Positions 47,930 through 56,691 of a stretch of DNA of 64,000 nucleotides are shown here, piece by piece. The position numbers and the translations under genes were made by a program. This DNA is from Actinospineispora eucalypti (GTDB taxonomy: Bacteria; Actinomycetota; Actinomycetes; Mycobacteriales; Pseudonocardiaceae), in assembly GCA_014208095.1 (NCBI GenBank), contig JACHMT010000001.1:1984001-2048000 (forward strand). Direction: 5' to 3'. Position 1 is the first letter of the stretch, and the number at the start of each line of letters is the position of its first letter. The notes beneath the pieces are model-generated. The model searched no databases. It was not told where the DNA came from and worked only from the letters and a program-made list of their open reading frames with translations.

Positions 47930-49261
47930 ATGTCGACATCGCGGTTCGCCCCGGACGAGACCATGGCGAGGAAGGCGGGCCTTGCCGCCTTTGTCGGCAC
48001 GACGATCGAGTGGTACGACTTCTACATCTACGCCACGGCATCGGCGCTGGTGTTCGGGCCGTTGTTCTTCAGCAATGCCGATCCGGGCGTGGCGACGCTG
48101 CTGTCGTTCGCCACCTTCGCGGTCGGGTTCCTCACCCGGCCGTTGGGCGGGATCGTCTTCGGCCACCTCGGGGACCGCTTCGGCCGCAAACGCGCGCTGA
48201 TCGCCACACTGTTGCTGATGGGCGTGGCGACCTGCTGCATCGGGATGCTGCCGACCTACTCGGCGATCGGTGCGATGGCGCCGGTCCTGCTGATCGTGCT
48301 GCGGCTGCTGCAGGGGCTGGCGGTCGGCGGTGAGTGGGGCGGCGCGGTGCTGATCGCCACCGAGCACACCACCAGGGAGCGGGGCTTCCTGTTCGGTGCC
48401 TTCGCCCAGCAGGGCTCGCCGGCCGGGCGGATCCTGGCCACGCTGGGATTCCTCGCGGTGACCGGCGCCCTGCCGGAGGAGGCGCTCCTGGAGTGGGCCT
48501 GGCGGCTGCCGTTCCTGTTCTCCGCCGTGCTCGTCGTGGTGGGGCTGGTGTTGCGCCTGAGCCTCCGGGAGACGCCGGAGATGCTGCGCATGCGGCGGGA
48601 GAACCGGACCGCCCGGGTGCCCGTGGTCGACCTGCTCCGGCACGGGCGGACGGAGCTGCTGCTCGGGGTTTTCGGCATGCTTTGCGTGTTCGTGGTGGTC
48701 TACGCCCGCGACACGTTCGCGCTGTCCTGGGCGACGTCCTCGCTCGGCTTCGCCAAGGAAGAGTTCCTGTCGATCATCCTGATCGCCAGCGTGGTCCAGT
48801 TCTTCGTGCAGCCCTTCGGTGCGGTGCTCGCCACCCGGGTACCGGTGCGCCGGCTGGTCACCATCCTGCTGGCCCTGGAGATCCCGGCCCTGGCCCTGAT
48901 GTTCGTGCTGATCTCCACCGGCAACTGGGTGTTGGCGATGCTCGGCGCGGTCCTCGCCACCGTTCCCGACGTGATGTTCTACGCGGTCATGGCGGGGATG
49001 CTGGCCCAGGCGTTCCCCGCTCCGGTCCGCTACACCGGCATCTCGGTCACCTACGGACTGTCCGGGGCGCTGTGCGGCACCACCCCGATGATCCTGCAGT
49101 GGCTGTTCGACTCGTCCGGCTCCATCGTGTGGCCGGTCGTGTTCGGCGTGGTGACCACCGCGGTCTCCCTGTTCTGCTCGCGGGCGCTGCTCACCCGGAC
49201 GGCCACCGCCGACGACGCGGCCGTGCCGGCCGGGACGGCGAGTCCCCTGACCCCTGGGTAA
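47930..49261 (+). CDS. MFS permease of the metabolite:H+ symporter (MHS) family
   Basis: A 443-residue transporter with 12 helices. TTIEWYDFYIYATASALVFG at the front, FGHLGDRFGRKRALIATLLL between helices 2 and 3, and LLQGLAVGGEWGGAVLIATE in helix 4 are signatures of the MHS group (shikimate, alpha-ketoglutarate, proline/betaine permeases). The substrate is probably an organic acid or zwitterion. A LysR gene starts 10 bp after its stop and is likely co-transcribed. Confidence 0.9.
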   Translation: MSTSRFAPDETMARKAGLAAFVGTTIEWYDFYIYATASALVFGPLFFSNADPGVATLLSFATFAVGFLTRPLGGIVFGHLGDRFGRKRALIATLLLMGVATCCIGMLPTYSAIGAMAPVLLIVLRLLQGLAVGGEWGGAVLIATEHTTRERGFLFGAFAQQGSPAGRILATLGFLAVTGALPEEALLEWAWRLPFLFSAVLVVVGLVLRLSLRETPEMLRMRRENRTARVPVVDLLRHGRTELLLGVFGMLCVFVVVYARDTFALSWATSSLGFAKEEFLSIILIASVVQFFVQPFGAVLATRVPVRRLVTILLALEIPALALMFVLISTGNWVLAMLGAVLATVPDVMFYAVMAGMLAQAFPAPVRYTGISVTYGLSGALCGTTPMILQWLFDSSGSIVWPVVFGVVTTAVSLFCSRALLTRTATADDAAVPAGTASPLTPG

Positions 49262-49271
49262 TAGTGGTGGG

Positions 49272-50183
49272 GTGGAGCTGTACCAGGTGCGGGCCTTCCT
49301 GGCGGTCGCCGAGGAGCTGCACTTCGGCCGGGCCGCCGAGCGGCTCCACATGGCGCAGCCGCCGCTGAGCCGGATGATCAAGAGCCTGGAGCGCGAGCTG
49401 GGCGCGCGGCTGTTCGACCGCACCACGCGGAGCGTGCGGCTGACCGCCGCCGGCGACGCCCTGGTGGTGCCCGCTCGGGCCGTGCTGGAGAGCATCGAGA
49501 CCGCGGAGCGGGCCGTCCGCTCGGCGGGGCGGGGGGAGACCGGCCGGGTCCGCATCGGCTTTGCCGGGGCGTCCTCGCACCTGCTGATCGCCGCCCTCGG
49601 CCAGCTGGTCCGCGAACGCCATCCGGGCATCGAGATGGTGCTGCGGAGCAACACCTACAGCCACGCCGCCCTGCGGGGGGTGATCGACGGGAACCTGGAC
49701 CTCTCGATCGCCCGCTGGCGCACGCGGCCCGAGGGCATCGCCTATCGGGCGGTCGCGGAGGAACACTTCGTGCTGGTGGTGCCCACCGGCCACCGGCTGG
49801 CCGGGCAGCGGCGGGTGGCCATGGCCGACTGCCGGGACGAACCGTTCGTCACGCTGCCGCACGACCCCGGTTCCCGCGCCCGGGATGTGCTCATGGAGCT
49901 CGCGGCCACCGCCGGCTTCGCGCCCATGATCGCGCAGACCGCCCCGGACACCTGGACGTCGCTGGCCCTGGTCGCCGCGGGCGTCGGGATCGCGTTGACG
50001 TACGACACGGCGGTGGCCAACGTCGTGCAGACCGGGATCGTGATGATCCCGCTGGCGGAGGGGCGCGACCCGACCTACCAGTACCTGGCCTGGCGCACCG
50101 ACGACGGCAACCCGGCCCTCGCCGCCGTTCTGGCCGCCTCCGAGGTGGCCCTCCCGACCCCGGAGCTGCCGGCCGACGACTAG
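49272..50183 (+). CDS. LysR-family regulator
   Basis: A 303-residue LysR protein. HTH: ELYQVRAFLAVAEELHFGRA and MAQPPLSRMIKSLERELG. The effector-binding part reads GRVRIGFAGASSHLLIAALG and ends in a typical periplasmic-binding fold. The pattern is that of BenM/CatR-like regulators of aromatic or organic-acid genes, matching the permease in front of it. GTG start; a TAATAGT stretch lies just upstream. Confidence 0.87.
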   Translation: MELYQVRAFLAVAEELHFGRAAERLHMAQPPLSRMIKSLERELGARLFDRTTRSVRLTAAGDALVVPARAVLESIETAERAVRSAGRGETGRVRIGFAGASSHLLIAALGQLVRERHPGIEMVLRSNTYSHAALRGVIDGNLDLSIARWRTRPEGIAYRAVAEEHFVLVVPTGHRLAGQRRVAMADCRDEPFVTLPHDPGSRARDVLMELAATAGFAPMIAQTAPDTWTSLALVAAGVGIALTYDTAVANVVQTGIVMIPLAEGRDPTYQYLAWRTDDGNPALAAVLAASEVALPTPELPADD

Positions 50184-50184
50184 C

Positions 50185-51180
50185 TCACTCGGCCGGCTGG
50201 GGCTTGCGGTGGATCTGGCCGTGGCTGTCCTGGCAGTGCGCGAGGTTGGCGACCGGGAGCTGGAGCGCGGGATCGGTTGCCGGGTGCTCGCCGGCGCCCA
50301 CGTGGTCGACCTGCAGGGTGGTGTGGGTGATCTCGTAGTCCCGGGCCAGCATCGCCTCGAGCTCGCGGCGCACCGCGTGGCAGTCGGCGGACCGGTCGAC
50401 CAGCACGTGCGCCGACAGCGCGGGCTGCCCCGAGGTGATCTCCCAGACGTGCAGGTCGTGCACCTCCTCGACCCGGGCCAGGCCGACCATCCGCTCGCCG
50501 ATGTCTCCCGGGTCGACCCCGGCCGGCGCCGCCTCCAGGAAGATCCGGCCCGACTCCCGCACCAGGCCGACCCCGGCGCGGACCATCAGTACCACCACGA
50601 CCAGCGACGCCACCGCGTCGAGCTGGGTGATGCCGGTCAGCATCACCGCCGCGCCGGCCACGGCCGTGGCGATGAACGCGAAGAGATCGTTGAGGACGTG
50701 CTGGAACGCCCCCTCGACGTTCAGGCTGGACCGGTTGGCCTTGCTGATCGCCCAGGTGGCCGCCAGGTTCACCGCGATTCCGACCAACGCGGTGACCAGC
50801 ACCAGCAGGCCCTCGACCTCGGGCGGGTCGAACAGGCGCCGGACCGCCTCGTAGGTCAACCACGCCGCGAGGAGCAGCAGCGTGAGGCCGTTGGCCTGCG
50901 CGGAGAGGATCTCCGCGCGCCGATAGCCGTAGGTGAACCGGCCGCGCGCGGGCCGGGCGGCCAGCCGGAGCGCCACCAGGGCGAGCACGATCGACGCGGC
51001 ATCGGTGAGCATGTGCGCGGCGTCCGAGAGCAGGGCCAGCGAGTTCGCCAGCAGGCCCACGACGACCTCGGCGCACATGAACGCCGTGATCAGGACCAGT
51101 GCGATGACCAGCCAGCGTCGGTCCGAGTCGGCGGACACCCCGTGCCCGTGTCCATGCCCGTGCCCGTGTTGCTCAGCCAA
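50185..51180 (-). CDS. Cation diffusion facilitator (zinc/cobalt exporter, CzcD-like)
   Basis: A 331-residue six-helix metal exporter. The N-terminus is a His/Gly metal-binding strip (EQHGHGHGHGHG). Transport-site residues appear as LLSDAAHMLTDAASI (HxxxD) in helix 2 and FQHVLNDLFAFIA in helix 5, and a cytosolic C-terminal domain (VHDLHVWEITSGQPALSAHV) follows. The start is taken as TTG at 51180 because GGAGGT precedes it at good spacing; an ATG at 51204 lacks a site. A palindrome lies at 51209-51228. Divergent from the VKOR/ZIP-like fusion. Confidence 0.9.
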   Translation of the reverse strand: MAEQHGHGHGHGHGVSADSDRRWLVIALVLITAFMCAEVVVGLLANSLALLSDAAHMLTDAASIVLALVALRLAARPARGRFTYGYRRAEILSAQANGLTLLLLAAWLTYEAVRRLFDPPEVEGLLVLVTALVGIAVNLAATWAISKANRSSLNVEGAFQHVLNDLFAFIATAVAGAAVMLTGITQLDAVASLVVVVLMVRAGVGLVRESGRIFLEAAPAGVDPGDIGERMVGLARVEEVHDLHVWEITSGQPALSAHVLVDRSADCHAVRRELEAMLARDYEITHTTLQVDHVGAGEHPATDPALQLPVANLAHCQDSHGQIHRKPQPAE

Positions 51181-51208
51181 CGTGCACCTCCGGCGGTGAA
51201 GCATTCAC

Positions 51209-51228
51209 GCATGCGCAACTGTGCATGC
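51209..51228. promoter_or_regulatory. Candidate metalloregulator operator upstream of the CDF gene
   Basis: GCATGCGCA (51209-51217) and TGTGCATGC (51220-51228) form a 9-bp inverted repeat with one mismatch. On the reverse strand it lies between a possible -10 (TACGAT, 51236-51241) and the ribosome site, a good place for a zinc-sensing repressor such as an ArsR or Fur-type protein. Confidence 0.5.
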
Positions 51229-51331
51229 TTTGGTAATCGTAGCGGTGCCTCACCCCATGCCGGTGGCGCGGGGTCCGGCTCTGCTAGCGTCCCGGACCTG
51301 CTTGCCGGCGCTCCCCTGCCCCTCCCGGCGG

Positions 51332-52765
51332 ATGGACCCAACGATGAACCTGGACGACCACGGCGGAGTTCGCGTGCGCCCCGAGCCGCGCGGCCGCGCC
51401 CGGCGGGTCGGGGCGTTTCGTCCGGATCTGCCGATACCTCGGCGAACTCCTCCGCGCGCCGCCGAGGGCGTTTCCGAGGGCGGGGCCAGTCCTTGGCTGG
51501 GGTGGCTGCTCGCGCTCGGGGGCGGCCTCGGGCTGCTGACCGCGCTGGTGCGGGGCGCCGAGAAGATCGGCCTGTTCGGCGGCCCTCCGCCGGTCACCGA
51601 CCCGATGTCCTCGCTGAACCCGCTGATCGGGATTGCCGGCTTTGCGCTGGTCACCGCGGTCGGGATGATCCTCACGGCGGGAGTGGCGCTGCCTCGGCGG
51701 CTGTGGCTGGGCCTGCAGGCCACGATCACGGTCGGCGTGGTGTTCACCCACTGGCTGATCTTCCGGAACCTGTACCTGCTCGACGCCTTCTGCACGTACT
51801 GCCTCATTGCCTGCGCGCTGATGGTCCCGCTGTTCTGGGGCACGACCGTGCACACGGTGAACCGAGGCTGGCTTCCGGTGCCGGCGCCGTTCCACGGCAT
51901 CGCCCGGGCGTTGACCGAGAACCACCGGACCGTGCTCGCGGCCTGGTACCTGCTGATCGCGGCGCTGCTCTACTCGGACAGCGACTGGTACGAGCGCAAC
52001 CCGCCCGGCGACGGTGCGCTGGCCGCCGTCGCGCTCATCTGCGGGGCCACCGTGATGGGCGCCTGGCTGGCCAACCGCTACGCCGACCGGATGGGCCTGT
52101 GGCTCTCCCTGGCGTCGGCGATGATGATGGTGACCGCGCTGACCGACATCGTTCCGGACGTGTGGCACGACGCCGAGGAGTCCGGCCTGGCGCTGTGGAT
52201 TCCCGCCCTGGCGATGGCGTTCGGCTTCCTGGTGATCACCTACTTCACCCGGGGGAGCTGCGGACATGGCCACGGTGACGACCCCCGGGACGACCACCGA
52301 CCCGCCGCCGGCCGCCACCGGCTGATCAAGGCGACCGCCACCCCCGCCGCTTTCGGCGGCGTGGGCGCCGCGGCGGCGTTGACGGTGCACCGGGTCATCG
52401 AGGGAACGACGCTGGCACTGACCCCTTCGGCCGCCGTGATCGCCGCGCTCGCCGTCCACTCGGCGAGCGAGGGACTCGCGCTGGCCGCGCTCCTGCGCGA
52501 GTCGAGGGAACGGGTGGCGCCGTGGCTGGTCATCTCGGTCGCCGGACCGGTCGCCGGAATCATCGCCGCCACCGTGAGCCCGCTGCCCGAGACGCTGGTG
52601 CCGGTCCTGCTCGCCGTGGTGGGCGGCGTGCTGCTGCGCACCGCGATCGTGGGCGTCAAGCTCGCCGCCGCCAAACGCCGGGCCGGGGAACTGCGGGACT
52701 GGCACATCGCGGTCGCCGCGGTTTCGGCGACGGCCTTCGGCGCGCTGATGCTCTTCGCCCACTGA
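51332..52765 (+). CDS. Fusion membrane protein: VKOR-like domain plus ZIP-like metal transporter domain
   Basis: A 477-residue multi-helix protein that seems to join two families. Residues ~55-190 resemble vitamin K epoxide reductase: SSLNPLIGIAGFALV and a helix with NLYLLDAFC154TYC157L, the CxxC redox pair; the usual loop cysteines are missing. From ~205 the protein resembles ZIP transporters, with H353-R-V-I-E-G and H376-S-A-S-E-G in adjacent helices and a His/Asp-rich loop (CGHGHGDDPRDDH) before them. Divergent from a CDF exporter, which fits a metal role. Start uncertain (ATG 51332 or 51344); TAGCGT at 51285-51290 is a likely -10. Domain assignment is from motifs only. Confidence 0.65.
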   Translation: MDPTMNLDDHGGVRVRPEPRGRARRVGAFRPDLPIPRRTPPRAAEGVSEGGASPWLGWLLALGGGLGLLTALVRGAEKIGLFGGPPPVTDPMSSLNPLIGIAGFALVTAVGMILTAGVALPRRLWLGLQATITVGVVFTHWLIFRNLYLLDAFCTYCLIACALMVPLFWGTTVHTVNRGWLPVPAPFHGIARALTENHRTVLAAWYLLIAALLYSDSDWYERNPPGDGALAAVALICGATVMGAWLANRYADRMGLWLSLASAMMMVTALTDIVPDVWHDAEESGLALWIPALAMAFGFLVITYFTRGSCGHGHGDDPRDDHRPAAGRHRLIKATATPAAFGGVGAAAALTVHRVIEGTTLALTPSAAVIAALAVHSASEGLALAALLRESRERVAPWLVISVAGPVAGIIAATVSPLPETLVPVLLAVVGGVLLRTAIVGVKLAAAKRRAGELRDWHIAVAAVSATAFGALMLFAH

Positions 52766-52934
52766 GCGGCTCGGCCCGCCGCGGGAAATGGCGTGTCGGG
52801 TGGCCGACCGGGTGACTTGCCGCGTCGGGGCCGTTAAGGTGCGGGAACGTTCTGGTCGGTCTTGGTGTGCGGCCGGCGATGGGGACCGCCGGCTCGTCTG
52901 CCAGCGAGCCGCCGTGGGGGCCTTCTTGGGTGAC

Positions 52935-53795
52935 ATGACGCGGCCCGGTGATTCCACCGTGGTCCGGTTGGTGCTGGGTGCACTGCTGCGTCGCCTGCGT
53001 GAGGCCCAGGGAATTTCCCGCCGGTGTGCCGGTGACTCGATACGGGTCTCGGAAGCGAGGATCAGCCGGATCGAGCTGGGCCGGATCGGCCATCACCACC
53101 ACCGCGACGTCGCCGACCTGCTGAGCCTGTACGGCGTGCACAGCGGCCGGGTGCGCGAGGCGTTGCTGACGCTGGCCAAGCAGGCGTCGGAGCCGGACCG
53201 GTGGAACCGGTACAACGACGTGCTGCCGGCCTGGTTCGGCACCTACATCGGGCTCGAGCAGGCCGCCAGCACGATCCGCAGCTACCAGGTCCACTGCGTG
53301 CCGGGGCTCTTGCAGATCGCCGACTACGCCCGGGCGGTGATCGGTCTCGGGCACCCCGACGCCTCCGACGACGAGATCGGCCGGCGGGTGGACCTGCGGC
53401 TGGCCCGCCAGGACATCCTTGTGGGGCCGAAGGCGCCCAGGGTGTGGATGGTCGTGGACGAGGCGGCGCTGCGCCGGTCGTTCGGCGGCCCCCGGGTCAT
53501 GCGCAACCAGTTGACGCACCTGCTCAAGCTCAGTGAGCTGCCGAGCGTGACCCTGCAGACGGTGCCGTTCAACGCCGGCGGGCAGGCCGCGGCCGACGGC
53601 CCGTTCATCCTCCTGCGTTTCCCCGACCCGCACGTGCCCGACCTGGTCTACCTGGAACAGCTGACCAGCGCGCTGTTCCTGGACCGCCCCGCCGACGTGG
53701 ACATCTACACCATGATGATCGACCGGCTCTCCGCCGTGGCCCTGTCCGTGGCCGAAACCCGCGACTTCCTGTTCGAGCTCATGAACGAGATCTAG
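52935..53795 (+). CDS. XRE-family regulator with DUF5753 domain
   Basis: A 286-residue actinobacterial regulator. The HTH (LVLGALLRRLREAQGISRRC ... RVSEARISRIELGR) is followed by the DUF5753 sensor-like domain (SYQVHCVPGLLQIADYARAV, LRLARQDIL, LQTVPFNAGG, VYLEQLTSALFLD). Such proteins usually pair with a small DUF397 protein; none is present here. The ATG at 52935 is chosen over further upstream starts because it matches the normal start of the HTH. Confidence 0.87.
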   Translation: MTRPGDSTVVRLVLGALLRRLREAQGISRRCAGDSIRVSEARISRIELGRIGHHHHRDVADLLSLYGVHSGRVREALLTLAKQASEPDRWNRYNDVLPAWFGTYIGLEQAASTIRSYQVHCVPGLLQIADYARAVIGLGHPDASDDEIGRRVDLRLARQDILVGPKAPRVWMVVDEAALRRSFGGPRVMRNQLTHLLKLSELPSVTLQTVPFNAGGQAAADGPFILLRFPDPHVPDLVYLEQLTSALFLDRPADVDIYTMMIDRLSAVALSVAETRDFLFELMNEI

Positions 53796-53862
53796 GTCCC
53801 CTCATGTGCTGATGGACCGTGTTCGCGGCCGGACGCCAGGGCGGCCGTCAGTTCGCCGAGAT

Positions 53863-53907
53863 CTACCTCAGCGGGGCCTGGCTCAAGATCGAAGCCCGCT
53901 GAGGTAG
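53863..53907. repeat. Hairpin related to the central stem of the 34946 element (copy B)
   Basis: CTACCTCAGCGGG (53863-53875) and CCCGCTGAGGTAG (53895-53907) form a perfect 13-bp stem. In reverse orientation the sequence, including loop and flanks, lines up with the central hairpin of copy A (shared CTCAGCGGG, TTCGATCT/TTTGATCT, GAGGTRGATSTCG). The outer arms are not clearly kept, so this is a partial or decayed copy. It may also end the XRE transcript. Confidence 0.6.
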
Positions 53908-54059
53908 AGCTGAGCGTGGGAATGCCGTCCAGGCCGTCTTTCGAACGTAGGGCACCCACCCGAGCGACAGGGCGTGCTCGATCGGCGTAGCGCTCGATGA
54001 CATCGGGTCCGCGCGCAACGACAAGGCGGGTACGGCCGGCGGCGAAATACTCCCGGGCC

Positions 54060-54173
54060 ATGGGCGGATCCGGTTTAGCGGAGAGCGTGGCTGCGCCGGC
54101 ACCGGCCGACGTCTACCGCGCGCTGCGCACCGACCGGGAACGCGAACCCACCCCGAGGGAGGGGGCCACATGA
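54060..54173 (+). other. Short ORF coupled to the MoaF-like gene
   Basis: A 37-codon frame from ATG 54060 ends in a TGA overlapping the next start (ATGA). Its C-terminal part (ADVYRALRTDREREPTPREG) has protein-like composition. It could be a small upstream cistron or the tail of a lost gene. The rest of 53796-54169 holds only the hairpin. Confidence 0.3.
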
Positions 54174-55015
54174 CCGACCTGTCGGACACCTCGAACTGGC
54201 TGCCGCTGGACGGGCTGGCGCCCGGGTTCGACGCCTACAAGGCGGCGCCGTCGAGCGCGCTGGCCGACCGGGAGGTGGTGGTCGTCGACGACCGGGGCAC
54301 CCGGATCGTCCACCGCTTCGATGCCGACACGGTGGCCTGGACCTATTCGCCCGGCACCGGCGACCCCGTCCCCGAGTCGGCCGGGCGGGACCGCTACGAG
54401 GCGTTCGACGTGGCGGACGGGCTGGTCTACGCCCAGTTCCAGCACACCGACCGGCCCGAGGAGACGGTCGGCCTGCTGCTGGACTTCGGCACCGGGCACA
54501 CCCTGGCGGTGCTCACCACGATCGGTGCCCCGGAGCCGGGGCGGACCCGGGTTCGCCAGCTCTTCGCCCCCGGGCGGATCGAGGGGGTGGCGGTGCTCGG
54601 CCCGGCCCCCGCGCCGAGCACCGCGCTGGTCGGCCGCCGGGTGATGTGGACCTACAGCGCGGAGCACACCTACGAGCACGTCTACCTGAGCCCCCGGTGG
54701 TACACCTGGCAGTGCCTGGCCGGGCCGGAGCGCGGCCTGGCCGACACCGACGAGCAGACCACCTACCAGCTGCGCCCCGGGATCTACGTGTTCTGCTGGC
54801 GGGAGAAGGTCATCCCGTGCGCCTCGCTGACCGTGGCCGACCACCGTGACCAGCGGGCGCTGCGTTCCCACGGCGTCCTGTTCGGCCTGGACCAGACCGG
54901 CCGGCGGCCCACCCACTTCACCTTCGGCGCGTTCGGCCGGCTGCTGAGCAACACGGTGCACCCCGCCGGGCTGGACCCGGCCGACGGCGGCGCCGGAGAG
55001 GGAAACGACGCATGA
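54170..55015 (+). CDS. MoaF-type protein (I)
   Basis: A 281-residue protein of the MoaF family (molybdenum cofactor biosynthesis F-like, despite the name of uncertain function). Two lipocalin-like halves are visible: an N-terminal one with TRIVHRFDADTVAWTY and YAQFQHTDRPEETVGLLLDF, and a C-terminal one with TYEHVYLSPRWYTWQCLAGP, YQLRPGIYVFCWREKVIPCA and HGVLFGLDQTGR. GAGGGAGG precedes the ATG. A paralogue lies at 61331. Two SDR genes and an AraC regulator follow, so a small-molecule catabolic or tailoring pathway is likely. Confidence 0.8.
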   Translation: MTDLSDTSNWLPLDGLAPGFDAYKAAPSSALADREVVVVDDRGTRIVHRFDADTVAWTYSPGTGDPVPESAGRDRYEAFDVADGLVYAQFQHTDRPEETVGLLLDFGTGHTLAVLTTIGAPEPGRTRVRQLFAPGRIEGVAVLGPAPAPSTALVGRRVMWTYSAEHTYEHVYLSPRWYTWQCLAGPERGLADTDEQTTYQLRPGIYVFCWREKVIPCASLTVADHRDQRALRSHGVLFGLDQTGRRPTHFTFGAFGRLLSNTVHPAGLDPADGGAGEGNDA

Positions 55016-55042
55016 GCCCGGCGCCGCACTGCGGCTACTGAG

Positions 55043-55798
55043 ATGGATCTACAGCTGCGCGGCCGGGTGGTCGTGATCTCCGGTGCCGCCTCCGGCATCG
55101 GCCGGGCCTGTGCCTGGGCATTTGCCCGGGAGGGCGCCCGGCTCGGGCTGCTGGACATCGACGTGCCGGGCGGGCACGCGGTGAAGGAGGAGCTGACCCG
55201 GGCGCTGGACGCCGAGGTCGCCTTCGTCGCCGCCGACGTCGCCGCCGAGCCGGAGGTGGCCGCCGCCGTGCAGTCGGTGGCCGCCCGCTACGACGGGCTG
55301 GACGTGGTGGTGGCGTGCGCGGGCATCTCCGGCCCGTTCGGCCGCTCGATCGACGAGATCACCGGGTCGCAGTGGGACGCGGTGCTGGCGGTCAACGTGC
55401 GCGGTCCCTTCCTGCTGGCCAAGCACGCCCGCCCCTACCTGGCCGGGTCGGCGGTGGCCGCCGTGGTGCTGCTCGCCTCGGACTCCAGCTTCGTGGCCGC
55501 GCCCGGCATGCTGCCGTACAACGCCTCCAAGGGTGCCGTGCTCCAGCTGACCAGGGCGCTCTCCGTGGACCTCGCCGAATGGGCGATCCGGGTCAACTGC
55601 GTGTGCCCTTCGGTCGTGGACACCCCGATGGCCCGCGCCGACCTGGGCGGGCTCGCGGGTTCGGCGTTCCCGGTGCAGACCGCCGCCCAGGTCGCCAACC
55701 ACGTGCTCTACCTGGCCTCCCCGTGCTCCGCGCCGGTGAACGGCACCAGCCTGGTGTCCGACTTCGGCTACCTGAGCCGGTCGGCGTTCCCGGCCTGA
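55043..55798 (+). CDS. Short-chain dehydrogenase/reductase (I)
   Basis: A 251-residue classical SDR. The cofactor motif SGAASGIGRACAWAFAREGA and Asp after beta-strand 2 (LLDIDVP) indicate NAD(H) preference. The active-site YNASK is preceded by serine in LASDSSFV. It starts 27 bp after the MoaF-like gene; a 9-codon ORF that overlaps the MoaF stop bridges the gap. The short C-terminus ends in FGYLSRSAFPA. The substrate is unknown. Confidence 0.88.
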   Translation: MDLQLRGRVVVISGAASGIGRACAWAFAREGARLGLLDIDVPGGHAVKEELTRALDAEVAFVAADVAAEPEVAAAVQSVAARYDGLDVVVACAGISGPFGRSIDEITGSQWDAVLAVNVRGPFLLAKHARPYLAGSAVAAVVLLASDSSFVAAPGMLPYNASKGAVLQLTRALSVDLAEWAIRVNCVCPSVVDTPMARADLGGLAGSAFPVQTAAQVANHVLYLASPCSAPVNGTSLVSDFGYLSRSAFPA

Positions 55799-55816
55799 CC
55801 CACCGAAGGAGTCCCC

Positions 55817-56605
55817 ATGTTCGACGGCAGGAAGGTCCTCATCACCGGCGGCGGCACCGGCATCGGGGCGGCGGCCGCCGCCCGGTTCCGGGCGGAGGGC
55901 GCGCGGGTGGCGGTGCTCGGCCGCCGGCCGGCCCCGCTGGACGAGGTAGCCGCGCGTACCGGCGCGTTGCCGCTGGTCGCCGACGCGGCGGACCGCGCGG
56001 CGATCGAGGACGCGGTGCGAACCGTGGTCGCCCGGTACGGCGGGCTGGACGTGGTGGTGGCCAATGCCGGCGGCCACGGCCTCTCGGCCGTCGGCGACAC
56101 CGACGACGCGGACTGGGAGCAGAGCCTGCGCTCCAACCTGACCAGCGCTTTCGCCACCGTTCGGGCGGCGCTGCCGGAGCTGGTGAAGAGCCGGGGGAGC
56201 GTGGTCGTGGTCTCCTCGCTGGCCGGGTTGTTCGCCGGGCCGTCGGTGGCCGGCTACACGGTCGGGAAGCACGCGCTGATCGGGCTGACCCGGAGCCTGG
56301 CCCGGGACTACGGCCGCCACGGGGTACGGGTGAACGCGGTGTGTCCCGGCTGGGTGTGCACCCCGATGGCCGACGAACAGATGGACGCGCTGAGCGCGGC
56401 GGCCGGGCTGGCCGACCGGGAGGCGGCCTACCGGCGGGTGACCGAGAACGTGCCGCTGGGCCGCCCGGCCCGGCCGGAGGAGATCGCCGCCATCATCCGC
56501 TTCCTGGCCTCGGACGACTCGTCGTACATCACCGGTTCGGTGACCGTCGCGGACGGCGGGGCGCACGCGGTGGACCTGCCCACGATCGCCTTGGCGACGA
56601 CCTAA
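55817..56605 (+). CDS. Short-chain dehydrogenase/reductase (II)
   Basis: A 262-residue classical SDR with ITGGGTGIGAAAAARFRAEG, an arginine pair (LGRRPAP) that suggests NADP(H), the NAG motif (VVANAGGHG), the active-site serine in VVSSLAG and YTVGK. GAAGGAG lies before the ATG. It forms the end of the MoaF-SDR-SDR operon before the AraC gene, suggesting two successive oxidoreductions on one compound. Confidence 0.88.
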   Translation: MFDGRKVLITGGGTGIGAAAAARFRAEGARVAVLGRRPAPLDEVAARTGALPLVADAADRAAIEDAVRTVVARYGGLDVVVANAGGHGLSAVGDTDDADWEQSLRSNLTSAFATVRAALPELVKSRGSVVVVSSLAGLFAGPSVAGYTVGKHALIGLTRSLARDYGRHGVRVNAVCPGWVCTPMADEQMDALSAAAGLADREAAYRRVTENVPLGRPARPEEIAAIIRFLASDDSSYITGSVTVADGGAHAVDLPTIALATT

Positions 56606-56691
56606 GCGCTATCACCCGGAAGTGGGCTATAACATACCAGATCATATACGATGCCCGGCGCCCGCAATGTCGCGGTCTAAGGAGGTGCGTC

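Noticed and set aside
53792..54061. 89-residue reverse ORF starting MAREYFAAGRTRL
   Set aside because: The first half looks protein-like, but the rest is the hairpin sequence of copy B and runs into the XRE stop; support is too weak for a gene.
54170..55015. Molybdenum cofactor biosynthesis locus
   Set aside because: The MoaF-type name is historical; no moaA, moaC, moeA or molybdate transport gene is in the window.
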